From NCBI GenBank assembly GCA_029204225.1, contig CM055095.1, positions 55,895,790-55,959,789 on the forward strand: a stretch of 64,000 bases of DNA, given 5' to 3'. A program made the position numbers and the translations under genes. Below, piece after piece: positions 1-13,412 of this stretch. Below the pieces are notes generated by a model that made no database searches, was not told the origin of the DNA, and was given only the letters and a program-made list of their open reading frames with translations. How positions within the stretch are numbered: position 1 is the first letter of the stretch; each line of letters opens with the position of its first letter. This stretch comes from Diphasiastrum complanatum. Its lineage: Eukaryota > Streptophyta > Lycopodiopsida > Lycopodiales > Lycopodiaceae.

Positions 1-289
1 CAAAAAGAAGCAAAGCAACACTATGATACGGTCCCTAAAATGAAAAAAATCATCTCGAAAAGTTGATTCTAAGAATGTACCACCTTTATTGGATAATGGA
101 AAGGAGAAGGTCAAGGATGATTTTTCAAATCACTTCTCGCAAGAAATCACCCATTAAGGAAGTCATCACCTTCATAGACGAGCACATCTTCTAGAAAAGT
201 CATCACTTCCACGATCGATTCCTGCCAAGAAAGCTAAACTAAGATCAAAGATCAACCCTTATGAAAAGGAAGGAGAACTTATGCTTATA

Positions 290-610
290 AAGTTATGTCG
301 TTTAGACTTTGCAACGCACCTAGTTTATTTCAAAGAGTCATGCAGTTTGCTTTCAAAGGCTACTTGTAGAACTTCCTTGAAATCTACCTGTATGATCTCG
401 GAGTCCATAGTGCCAATACAGACCATTTGGATCATTTGAAAAAAGTATTTTGAACGTTGTCACAAATATCAAATCTCCTTAAATCTAGAAAAATGTCAAA
501 TTTGGGTCACTCATGGAGTTGTCCTTGGACATGTAATATCAAGACATGGCATTGCTACGGATATTCCAAAATCAAAGTCATTGTGGAGTTACCACCGCTA
601 GGAACAATTC
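290..610 (+). pseudogene. Ty3/gypsy reverse transcriptase remnant
   Basis: Translation from about 294 gives the RT palm signature FRLCNAPSLFQRVM, followed after stops by the region that normally carries the catalytic aspartates (here LYDLGVHS, with the second aspartate lost) and the downstream HLDHLKKVF and LGHVISRHGIA motifs in shifted frames. The same motif order occurs in the minus-strand gypsy pol at 58.2-58.8 kb (LCNAPNTFQ, FMDDLCVHP, GHVVSRHGI), so this is probably an older fragment of the same Athila/Tat-like lineage. At least two stops and one frameshift make it non-functional. The flanks (1-289 and 611-1600) show no other recognisable coding. Confidence 0.7.
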
Positions 611-1600
611 GAGGAGTCTACGTAAAAGAATGATGAGCAAAAGTCAAAAAAGTCATTAGAATGAAAAAGTGGAAGGAGAGTATTTTTCATAAGATAATTT
701 TTGATGAAAAAATGACTTAGAAAAACACTTTTTGAGTCATATTTTGAACATACATTCTTAGAAACCTTCGCCGAGTTGTCAGATTACATCCACCTCAGAT
801 TATACCTATACCAAGTTGAGCGAAGATTATTTTGTATAGGTACTACCTCATTTGACCTTAGGCGAACGTTCAACAATTATGCCATTTTGGGAACCTTCGT
901 TGAGCATCAAATCATCATTATGAACTTTTGTTGGAAGTATTTCTAGTTACGTGATGGCTAGATCTACTCATGGATGTAGTATAGTATTAGAGAGGATCAT
1001 TCACTTTTTAAGAATCTACCAAAAGCTTTCAAATGGAAAATAAACAACAAGAGCGGGAGCACCAAGGCTTTTCCACCGGAATGGAAATAAAAACTAATTT
1101 GACTAAGGCTTACCCAACTAGCCAAGATTACTAAACTAGATCCTATTTTAACACCCAAAAGGGAGATAGAAAGAATAGATTGCGGCTAACTAAGCAAATA
1201 GCAAATAAAGAACGTGCTCCAATGAAAGGAGGCAAGAGGAGGCCCGAGCACCTTCCCTCAAGCAATTCACCTTCCAATGGGAACACAAAGAAATAGAATG
1301 ATAATCTCCAAAATAGAGAAGCATAATATAGCTTAATCTTAAAGTGTTGTGTACATGACAAATACCTCTCCTATTATTAACAAGGAGGGTCTTCCATAAG
1401 TATCCACTAACTTATGGGATTAGTTTAAAACTAGCCATTCTAGAACTTCTAACTTAGGACTTAGAACTTTTAAAAGTTTCTAACTTTGAAACTTTAGATA
1501 ACTTAAGACAAATATTTCTAAGCTTAAGTTTCTTAAGTCTAAGTTCTAATCCTAAGTTTAAGTTATTTTATTATTTTAAGCTTCTACTCATGGACTTACA
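611..1600. other. AT-rich stretch without recognisable gene
   Basis: I see no conserved coding, RNA gene or clear repeat here. Between about 1430 and 1570 there is a low-complexity run of related TTAAGTT/CTTAAG/CTAAGT words, probably an eroded simple repeat. Confidence 0.5.
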
Positions 1601-1732
1601 AACAACATGCCATGGTGGAAATTTATTGACAATTACTCATATGTGGACTTACAAAACACATGCCATGGAGTTTTATTTCTCTTTGTATTTTTTTCCACTA
1701 TGTTTGCACAGTTGCTAACATTATCCCCCTCC

Positions 1733-2391
1733 TTATTGGATTGGTGGTCCCACACCAATCGAAGCTTTTTCCTCCTGGATCTTTTGCGCTTCTTGGAGGC
1801 GAGATTGTTGTTGTCGGGATTGGTAAATCTTTGTGCTGATGCCCTCCATCATTTGCCATCGTATTTTATTAAGGAAGGGCATGGGTTTATAGTAATGGAG
1901 CATACCCTCTAGAAAGTTATGGGTTTTCCATAGCTCCACCATATCAACGTGCAGTGCCGAAGTGAGGGCTGCGCGATAATAAAGCCTTGCTACATTGATG
2001 TGGTCGTCTTGCGTCCCGTAAGTGGTTTATTGATATCAATGGCTATTGGTGGTAGGCCTCGATCCCAAAAACCCTTGAGTTCTGCCAAAAAATGCACCAG
2101 GCGCAATTGTCCGCAAAATATATGGACGTCGTGATCAGGGTTGCCATGGTGCTTTTGGTAAAATACACGGCAATTGGTGACCATGTCTTCAGCTAAATTG
2201 CCAGTATCCACTCCTGTGAGCTTGGGCCAAAAGATCTTGTTCTTGACCTTTGTGATAGAAAACGGTTCTCGTCGCGCTACCGGATAATAGTACGGATTGG
2301 TGCGCATGTAGGCGGGTGCTTTGAGATACTGTGCCATGGAGGTCTTGCTCTGTAGGAAGAGTTGATATCGCCAGAGAGGTTGTGGATCCAA
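1733..2391 (-). pseudogene. Uncharacterised retroelement-like ORF, downstream part
   Basis: Two overlapping minus-strand frames (2391-1990 and 1942-1733) read as one protein broken by a frameshift near 1945-1990. The first has 133 residues, tyrosine- and tryptophan-rich (PAYMRTNPYYYPVARREPF, KIFWPKLTGVDTG); the second is charged, with a QQQSRLQEAQKIQEEKA helix that could be a coiled coil. I do not recognise the family. It lies immediately downstream, on the same strand, of the Q-rich coiled-coil ORF at 2897-4003 and probably belongs to the same decayed retroelement or pararetrovirus-like unit. No RT, protease or integrase motif was found with it, so the assignment is an inference from position. 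Confidence 0.4.
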
Positions 2392-2896
2392 GAGCTTTAC
2401 TGCTTCCTAATGGGTTTTGCAATGGTCCAGATCTGGCAGTATGTAGAACTCTTGAGACGCAAGCAACTCTTTGCTCAGTTCAGTGGACGTGATTCTGTGC
2501 CGAATGGTTGGTACTTCAGCTGCAACGGCATGTTTAGTTTGTGGATCAGATTCAGGGGATAGAGGAGTGAAGGGTTAGCTGTAGCAATTCTTTGGGATTT
2601 GGGGAAAAAATTGGCATTGGATGAATGGAAGGTTAGTGGTGTCGATGAGGTTAGAAGCGGAAGAAGGAAAACGATGGTGTTGTGGGAGCCAATACCACCA
2701 GAGCCATGTGGATTGGTTGGTGATTGAGTTCCTTGCCCTTGAAATTGGCCTTGGAATGACGAGCCTTGATTAGCAGGTGGAGGCTGTTGGAATCCTGCTC
2801 CCATCTCCACCATCTGATCCATCAAAGTGAGGGCCCAGAGTCATGAAACTGGGCAATGCTCTGCATGGACAAAAGGCGTTGACTGAGCAGCTGCCT

Positions 2897-4003
2897 TTAC
2901 CCTTTCTTCCAGGGTGGCGATATGCTAGTTGAGTGCCTCGACAGAAGCAGTATAGGCTTGTTGCATTTTGGGAGTGCTGCTCCATCGTGGCTTTTAGATT
3001 TTTGTGCCAACACTTGATAGGCCACCACTGGAATTGGAGTTCCCTCAGGAATAACTGGTGGTGCAAAACCATTGAAATCCACCAATTCCAGTTGTTCCTT
3101 CATAGTGGAACATGCTGCTTGTGCATCCGCTAAGGCCTTGTCCCGGACTGTTGTAAGGTTGTCGATGACAGTTTGCATGTTTGAGATCTTCAGATGGAGT
3201 TGGTTCTGGAGGTGGTTGAGCATTTGTTGTTGTTGTTGATTATACACATTGAGATTCTTGGTGGTGCGGGGTGAAACAGGTTCTACTGGTAGTTGTGAGG
3301 TAGCGTGCTTTTTGGTGCTAGGATAGAGGTCGTCTACTCTCTGATAGTCATGGACGCTAGATGTCCATGCTGCTTTGTGACCAACATGTGGAGGGAGATA
3401 TCCACATTTGGTGGTGGGTCTTCTAGCTTTTAGGGCCCCGCATAATTTGTCCGACACTTTTTCGGCCCACTTGTAGTTGTGAGTGGAGTCATCGATGGTG
3501 AGGGTTAATGAAAATAGATCGCTAGGTGAAATGCGATCCATTTTGACGGTGTGGACTTCGACCATGGCCACTGAGAATTTTTTATGCTGCCCTGAGCTTT
3601 GGATCTGTGATGGCGAATAGCGATCCCGTTGTTGGTTTGGGAGATTGTTTTTTTGTCATCCATCAGAACTTGGTAAAATATTTGGCATCGTAACTGGTAC
3701 CCTTGCCATGGATCGTCTCGCCCAGGTTAGGAAATCCAATGCTTTGTAAATGCTCTGGGGAGATAGTGATGATGGTAGAACTGCCGCCCTTAGACGTGAT
3801 CCGAAATGTCTGGAACTCATCTGAATAAGTTGAGTAGAAGCTCGGATCAAACTCTCGCTCTGCTGATCAGTGAAGCATGTCAGATCAAAGCCAAGGTTAG
3901 TAAGAATATCCTTGGCGAGGATGAGCTGGTCAGCATAACTGTTGATGGAAATCATGAAGACCTTACGACGATGAAGTGAGAGGGATGAGTCGCGAGAAGC
4001 CAT
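2897..4003 (-). pseudogene. Gag-like coiled-coil ORF with one in-frame stop
   Basis: The minus-strand frame runs from ATG at 4003 to 2897 (about 368 codons) with a single TGA at 3656-3658. The N-terminal 115 residues are basic and serine-rich (MASRDSSLSLHRRK start). The middle carries KWAEKVSDKLCGALKARRP. Near the end a QQQQQMLNHLQNQLH heptad-like region continues into TVIDNLTTVRDKALADAQAA, consistent with a coiled coil. Downstream in another frame (2825-2475) is a Q/G/P-rich stretch (QGSSFQGQFQGQGTQ) typical of capsid-like proteins. A TATA box lies about 110 bp upstream. The family is not identified; it could be a retrotransposon gag or accessory ORF, or a pararetroviral relic. Confidence 0.45.
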
Positions 4004-4111
4004 GGTAGCAGTGATTCTAGATTGTTCTGAAAGTTTTGAAAAATTCTGAAAAATTTCAACATGAACTCAGAAGGAAAAATCTAGAATGAACTCGTGGAGA
4101 GGATGGTGAGG

Positions 4112-4122
4112 CCTATATATAG
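4112..4122 (-). promoter_or_regulatory. TATA box for the minus-strand ORF
   Basis: On the minus strand the sequence reads CTATATATAGG, 109 bp upstream of the ATG at 4003, the usual TATA-to-start distance for a short leader. It could be the promoter of an LTR whose edges I could not place. Confidence 0.5.
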
Positions 4123-4471
4123 ACTTTTTTGGTCAGGAACTCGTAACTTCTCTCAAAATTCGTCCTCAGTGCCCACGATTTTCTACTGAGGTTCGCGAAT
4201 TCCAAGGCACTGTTCTGAGGGCCAACGAGTTCTTGTAAGTGATTTTTTGTACAGAAATGAGTAAAAAATGGCTAACAGTACAAAAATTGGTTTGATCAGA
4301 ATTTGCAGAGATAACAGAGAAATCGTGGAGATGATTATGAGGCTCAACGAATTATCTACGAATTCTGTCAGTAAGGATCTGAAGCAAAAAACTATGTTTT
4401 TCTATTTCTAAAAAATTTGTCTCTGAGACAGAATTTGTTGAGGTCAAAAATGAATCGTGCATACTAAAAAA

Positions 4472-6108
4472 GGGCGTGAGCAAATTCTCCGCCCCTACCC
4501 TCCACAACAGCCCATATCACAACCAAGGATATACCAACCATGACCAACTGCATCAAATCAGTACCAACCACGTCAACAGTTTGTCGTTAACCAACCCGCT
4601 ACACAATAAGCTATCCACTATCTTGATCGCAATACCATCAATCCAGCAACTTATTATGTGGATGACACTACTCAACCGAGGCACACCACTGAGACAGTTG
4701 TGTATTATACGTATGATCCTAATGCTCAAGTGATTGACTCCAATGCCCAGACCTATGATCCTAACCAAGCTGTGTTTGCCACACATCAAATTCCCGCAAT
4801 ACGAGGATGTTTTATCTACGCAGGTAAACATCCTAGTATTCGCTGCCCAGTTAAACTTTGCTTTCCACCAGCTTGTGAAAATTGCGGCATTGAACATCAT
4901 GTGAAGGATTGCCCTTCTCGATCTAAACCAGCTATTCATGTCTGTTCAGTGCAAGTAGAAACATTGCCAGTCAAAACTCATCCAGCATGGGTCTTGACTT
5001 GTGCACAAATAAAACGCCAAACTCCTACAATTGCACCCAGAAAAACCTAGCAGCATAATGTGCCTCCAAGTGAAGATTCGACAACCATTGTCTATCCTCA
5101 CCCATCTGAAGAAATTAGGCTACATCACCAGTATCGCTAGCAAATTCGCAATGCAGACCAACAGTCTCCCAGCAAAACCCAACAGCATAATGTCCCTCCA
5201 AGTGAAGATTCGACACCCATTGTCTATCCTCACCCATCTGAAGAAATTAGGCTACATCACCAGTATCGCCAGCAAATTTGCAATGCAGACCAACACTCTT
5301 CCACCTCCCATAAAGTACCTCACAAGCCTTTTGAAAACAAAACCTTTGAGGGTACTAAAGTTTGGGGAGAATTATTACAAGCCAATGTGACTCTCCCTTT
5401 CCACGTTCTTTGGAAACATGCGGGAAAATGGAAACAACAAATCCAATCCACTGACACCACCACTCCTGAAGAGTTATTCGAAATGCCCTTACATCTCACG
5501 AATCCACTCACTGAAAGGGGCAATATCGAAATTCCAGCTACCCATCGCCAATCTCGCAAAGTCCTAGCTGTACTGGATGGTGGCTCACGTGTAAACATCA
5601 TTTCCACCTCCCTCATGATAGAATGGAATTTGAGAGACAAACTTACAAAACCCACTTGTCAACTTAGGATGGATGATCAAAGTGTGGTCCGCCGACCTAT
5701 TGGTTTCCTCCCAAAAGTACTAATCAAACTAGGAGGTCTGAAATTTTCTACATACCTTTACTACATGTTCGTCCATGGCTCACTGATACAAGCGTCGCTC
5801 ACGACTAGAGCAAAGGCCGAGTCACCTTTGGGAATAGAGACAACTCTGTTACCATCGATTCATCTGGCAAACTCAAACCCACACTGTTTCACGACGAGGG
5901 ATCCTCTACTACTAATTCAGTGTTTGAGCCATACCAGTCCACCCACGAAAAAGGTCATTATGTTGAATCTACTGATATCATAAACTGGAGTCATAGTTTA
6001 GCCACCATTGATTGTGTGAATGCCCATTCTTGTGCTCAACATCAAGATGATTGTACCTATACTCCTCTGATCGATAACGAACACATCCCTAATCTAGACA
6101 CAAAGTAG
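4472..6108 (+). pseudogene. Ty3/gypsy gag C-terminus plus aspartic protease
   Basis: One frame from about 4472 to 5983 reads as a proline/glutamine-rich gag tail (PYPPQQPISQP), then a zinc-knuckle-like CENCGIEHHVKDC (spacing C-x2-C-x3-H-x4-C, one residue shorter than the usual CCHC), then a retropepsin-like segment with VLDGGSRVNIIS, i.e. DGG where the textbook motif is D[ST]G. Stops interrupt at 5048-5050 and about 5141, and a final frame change puts the tail (INWSHSLATIDC) in another frame ending at 6108. The minus-strand remnant at 29.04-30.07 kb has the same DGG protease and the same following motif ([11 protein letters not shown]), so both belong to one family. No RT follows directly. 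Confidence 0.7.
5051..5302 (+). repeat. 132-bp in-frame tandem duplication in gag-pro
   Basis: The block beginning CAGCATAATGT at 5051 recurs at 5183, a period of 132 bp (44 codons), with only scattered substitutions over about 120 bp. It encodes two copies of a segment containing VYPHPSEEIRLHHQYR between the zinc knuckle and the protease; the first copy carries a stop where the second has CAG. Confidence 0.9.
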
Positions 6109-6935
6109 TTGGTTGGTGAATTGCTTCAAGGTTTGCTCAATGACTCTGGTGTTCCAACCCTTTTTCTTTTTTTTTTGGAAGATGGAGAAGAAGAAGAAGA
6201 AAAGAGAATCGGTAAACGGTGGATCAGTATGGATGAGAATAGAGACAAAAATGGATTTATCTAGCAGAGATGGAGATAGAAGATGGAATAGAGATGGGAC
6301 AGAAGAATGATGGATGGATAGTGGTTGATGTGGAGGGAACTGATCGGCTTGATCTGAGGTTCATTCACTTGATTCAGTCCAGGGATGTTGGATCTTGCTG
6401 GATAATGTGACTACAACCTAAATTTGACAACATCTGATCAATTTTAGTTAGCTAATAGTGTGATTTTAGCCCTTTTTCTTGGCTTTTTATGGTTTTTTTT
6501 TTAGATTTCTTCATATCTGAGTGAATCTAACCTTCAACCTTCCTATAGTAGCTGTATCTAGACCATTTCTAGATAATGTGAGTTCTGCAAAAGTTCTTGA
6601 TGGACAGATTTGTCAGGATCTTGAAAAAACTCAATTTTTAGGCACTTTTCGACACTTTTTCTTATATATTTCTAAATCTAACCATTGGATCTTCACAAAA
6701 ATTTCACGCTAGCCAGATCTAGGTTAGATATGTCTATAAAACTATTTGCAAAGGCTACTTCCAAGCAGATCTCAAAAAATCATGAAAAAAAGTGCATTGT
6801 TTTGAGGTTTTTTGCAAATTTTAAGATTTTCTGGGAACAAACCCTCGTAGACTAGTATTCACTTGTATCTGAGTCAGATTCACCTGCTCACCAAGCTGCG
6901 AGAGTTACTTCCCAAGGAAACTCAAAAAATCTTGA
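6109..6935 (+). other. Low-complexity stretch without recognisable gene
   Basis: Contains a GAAGAAGAAGAA-type purine run near 6180-6200 and T-rich DNA. Two related sentences of sequence ending in 'catgaaaaa...ttttgggggtttttt...ttctagga' occur near 6770-6850 and 6920-7000, suggesting a diverged local duplication of about 150 bp. No domain was recognised. Confidence 0.35.
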
Positions 6936-6974
6936 AAATCATACATTTTTTGGGGGTTTTTTCTGCAAAATTTT

Positions 6975-7190
6975 AAGATTTTCTAGGAATGAACCCTCGC
7001 ACGAGTGGTTAAGACGTTCATAATTCTTAGATTTCTTTTCACGATTATCAAAGTCGTCATCAGAACCTTCGTCTTCTTCACGGATAGCATCAGTCATTAC
7101 GTCTTTAAGTTGATCATAAAGGTCAACTGGTTTTAGTTCACGACGGATGTTTTTAGGCAATCCAACCAAGAACAATTTGATGGCCATACG
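6975..7190 (-). pseudogene. Retrotransposon gag fragment
   Basis: The minus strand from the ATG at 7187 encodes MAIKLFLVGLPKNIRREL followed by an acidic EEDEGSDDDFDN segment. The FLVGLPxxIRREL pattern is the helical part of Ty3/gypsy gag just before the nucleocapsid linker. Only about 70 residues remain. It opposes the plus-strand ORF that starts 75 bp away, so two elements meet here. Confidence 0.5.
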
Positions 7191-7265
7191 TTTAGTGATA
7201 TTTCGTCAACACATTCTACTTTAAGGCATTTAAAACGCTCAGCACAGCTACTGAACAAGTTCCTG

Positions 7266-8931
7266 ATGGTTGGCAACCTTAGGAAGGAGCGCATCTCTTC
7301 TCAAATCTTGCATCGCATAGTAGAGTCCAACTACAAGTTTGATAAGAAGCCACTAGAACCCTATAACTGGTTCAAGACGGTATTTTGTGAGTTCAAGCGG
7401 GCCATTAAAAGCAATACCAAGCAACAGTTCACGGCTGGCCCACTTTTGTCCCTCCTTTCCGCCTCCTACCTCGATAATAGGATCCATGGCTTTGTTTCTG
7501 CCTCAGTACTATCTGTGTACGAAGACACACCTGTCGATTCTTCACATCAAGACTCGGGTTCTCATAGTCGTCGTCGTGTACGCAGCGAAGTCGTCATTCC
7601 TGACTCGCCTTCCGCATCACGTCGTCGTACTAGGCAAACAACTTCAACTGCGCTTCCACCTCCTGCTACAACTCGCACTAAACTGCCTATCCCCCAATCC
7701 ACCGATGTTTCCCTCGCCTCAGCTTCCTCACAAGGTCAGTCTGTGACCATTGGAGCCACCATACCAATCACAGCTACACAAGCTGTCTCATCTCTACAAA
7801 TTCGAGCAATTTCATCAAACACGCAAGCATTCATGGACATGTTCGATGATTCCAATCCCTTAGGGCCAGATGAGATTTTTGAAATGCCCAAGAGCCCAGG
7901 ACCGTTTGATCCCCAATCCCCTGGAAAGGGATTCGATCATTTCAATGACGCTGCGAATATTTTTTATTCCTCCTTTCAGATCAGTCACCAAAATCAACCA
8001 GATCAGGCATCAGAGGCACTCAGGGTCGACCATGCAGTTATCTCTCCGAAGCAGTTCGACGCCACGGTGTCTGATGGCTTTGAAGGTCCATATATTTTTT
8101 AAGAAGAGGAGTTACTAGCAAGATCTCAACGCCAACCAGGAACAGTACCTGCAAGTGCTACTTCTGTTGCTACAGCAACAGAAACCCACATGGATTCTGG
8201 TGACGCATTGGGTTTAGTCTCAAATCTTGCGCGAGTGATCCAGACCATGTTAGATGGAAAGAAAGACATGGACACCAGAATATCAGAGTTGGGTTCAGAG
8301 AATGCCCTAATAAGTCAAAAAGTTATCTAGTTGAACCGCAAGCTCAAGATTGCCAAACAACATGAGGCAAGATCTGAAGCCGAGCTGAAGAAAACTAAAC
8401 AATCTGCTGAGCGCCTCGAAGGTTATGTGGCGACTTTGCAGAATCATTGACAATGGCACAGGACCAAGTGGACAAGGCTATCCAAGATGCAACAGGTGTT
8501 GCTGCTAGCCGGGCAATTGGATATGGCTGCACTTGAACGAGAGCACCTTCAAGGTGAGTTGGATGCGATCACCCTAACGCGATTCTTACCTCCAAACGCA
8601 AGTACCTGATCGTCCAGTGTCACCGGATGAGATCCAATACCTCTTTAGAAAAGTTGAAACCTACCGAACTTCATTGGTAGGGTTTCAAGAAAAATTTCAT
8701 AAACTCAAACGTACGGCATTGACTGAGCTGGCAAAGGCAAAAGCAATAATCAAAGGTTATGAAAAGGCAGCCGCTCAAGTTTTGGAAGCCGGGCCTCAAA
8801 TTTTATTTCTTGTGATGCCACAATTCTCGCCTCAACACCAAGATCAGAGAGGCTTGGATACAGGTTTGGACAGGCCAGAAATACAAGATATACCAGATGA
8901 CCAGCCACCGAAGAAGATCCGACTACTTTAA
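7266..8931 (+). pseudogene. Retroelement-associated ORF with S/T/R-rich linker and coiled coils
   Basis: The ATG at 7266 opens 278 codons. The N-terminal 80 residues are globular (ILHRIVESNYKFDKKPLEPY, NWFKTVFCEFKRAIK) and resemble the end of plant-transposon-associated 'plant mobile domain'-like proteins, though I cannot assign it firmly. Then comes a Ser/Thr/Arg/Pro linker (SRRRVRSEVVIPDSPSASRR) with NLS-like clusters. After stops at 8100-8102, about 8329 and about 8448 the frame continues as a coiled coil, and a frame-shifted block from 8617 to 8931 (FRKVETYRTSLVGFQEKFHK) ends in the basic tail PPKKIRLL. Linker plus coiled coil is typical of accessory ORFs of giant plant LTR elements. An LTR-like promoter follows at 9.27 kb. 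Confidence 0.45.
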
Positions 8932-9149
8932 GGCCCAGGCCATTGTTTTAGAAACCGATCACCATCGAGGACCAGATTCAAGCTTTTCTACAACAACATC
9001 TGCATGAGTCCTCGAGGGGTGGATGGGTGATAAAATTCAAGACCTCTGAGATAGAGGAGGGCAAGGAATAATTAAGAAGTCAATAAAAGGACATTAGGCC
9101 TTTTTGTAGGACTTTTAATGTCGCAGGGCCTAAATGTCAAGTTAGTGGA

Positions 9150-9340
9150 TAAAATAGGGATTCCCACCAAATTTCAATTTCAAATTGGGTCCTCTAATTA
9201 ATGCACGAGTTTGCCACTCTTTTTAGATTTGAATGGGCCAATAGAATTTTGATGTCAAGGCCTTCCTCTCCACTATAAAGAGGGGCTTACTCGAGTTTGT
9301 AAATCATGTTCTCTCTTCATTTCAAATACACGCGGTTGAG
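9150..9340 (+). promoter_or_regulatory. LTR-like promoter region
   Basis: CACTATAAAGAGGGGCTTA at 9271-9289 has the TATAAAG box followed by the G-rich start region seen in plant Ty3/gypsy LTRs, with a CTCTCTTCATTTC pyrimidine stretch 40 bp downstream. The LTR edges and a second LTR are not visible, so this is a probable solo or broken LTR. Confidence 0.45.
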
Positions 9341-9459
9341 CCTCTTATGAAATGGATTATGAATGTCCTTGCTCTCTACCTCTTTTCCTCCTCCTCTCCT
9401 GCTTTTGTTGTATTTGCTAATTGTTAGATCTGAATGTTATTGGGATTGTAAATTCTTAT

Positions 9460-12960
<3,501 letters not shown>

Positions 12961-13355
12961 TTAGGAAGTGTAAGAACAGTCTGTCCCTGAACATGCATGA
13001 CGAACCTATTGAGTCACTTAATATCCAAAAAGAAGACCAGAAGACACGTGAAAGCTTCCAATACATCAAGAACTTTAGCCCCTTAATAAATACCACAAAA
13101 ACAACAAATTACAACCAGAAAAGTTCCACCTCTTCATACACAAGGAGATCATTCTAAGAGAAAAATAGATATCTTACATTGCTAAGTAAGAAAAAAAATC
13201 GTCAAGCAGCTGAATATGTCCAAAAGAATCATGCCTCTTAGTGAGCCTATAATGCTGGGAGCAGCAGTGGGATCCTAAAACTTACTGAGCTGGTTAGCGG
13301 ATATATGCAAGTATGATGCATATATTGATGAATGTCAGACATGTCATGGGCCCAT

Positions 13356-13412
13356 CTAATCTCTATATCCACTACCGTTGGCTGCAGGCTTCTTCTTCTT
13401 CCCCACATAGCG
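13356..13412 (-). CDS. RER1: RER1 exon 3 with stop codon
   Basis: 57 nt after acceptor TTTGCAG: codons for [18 protein letters not shown] and TAG (13358-13356). The lysine run and the GYRD end are typical of plant RER1 C-termini. The exon is too short to appear as a separate open frame. Confidence 0.93.
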   Translation of the reverse strand, partial: RYVGKKKKPAANGSGYRD

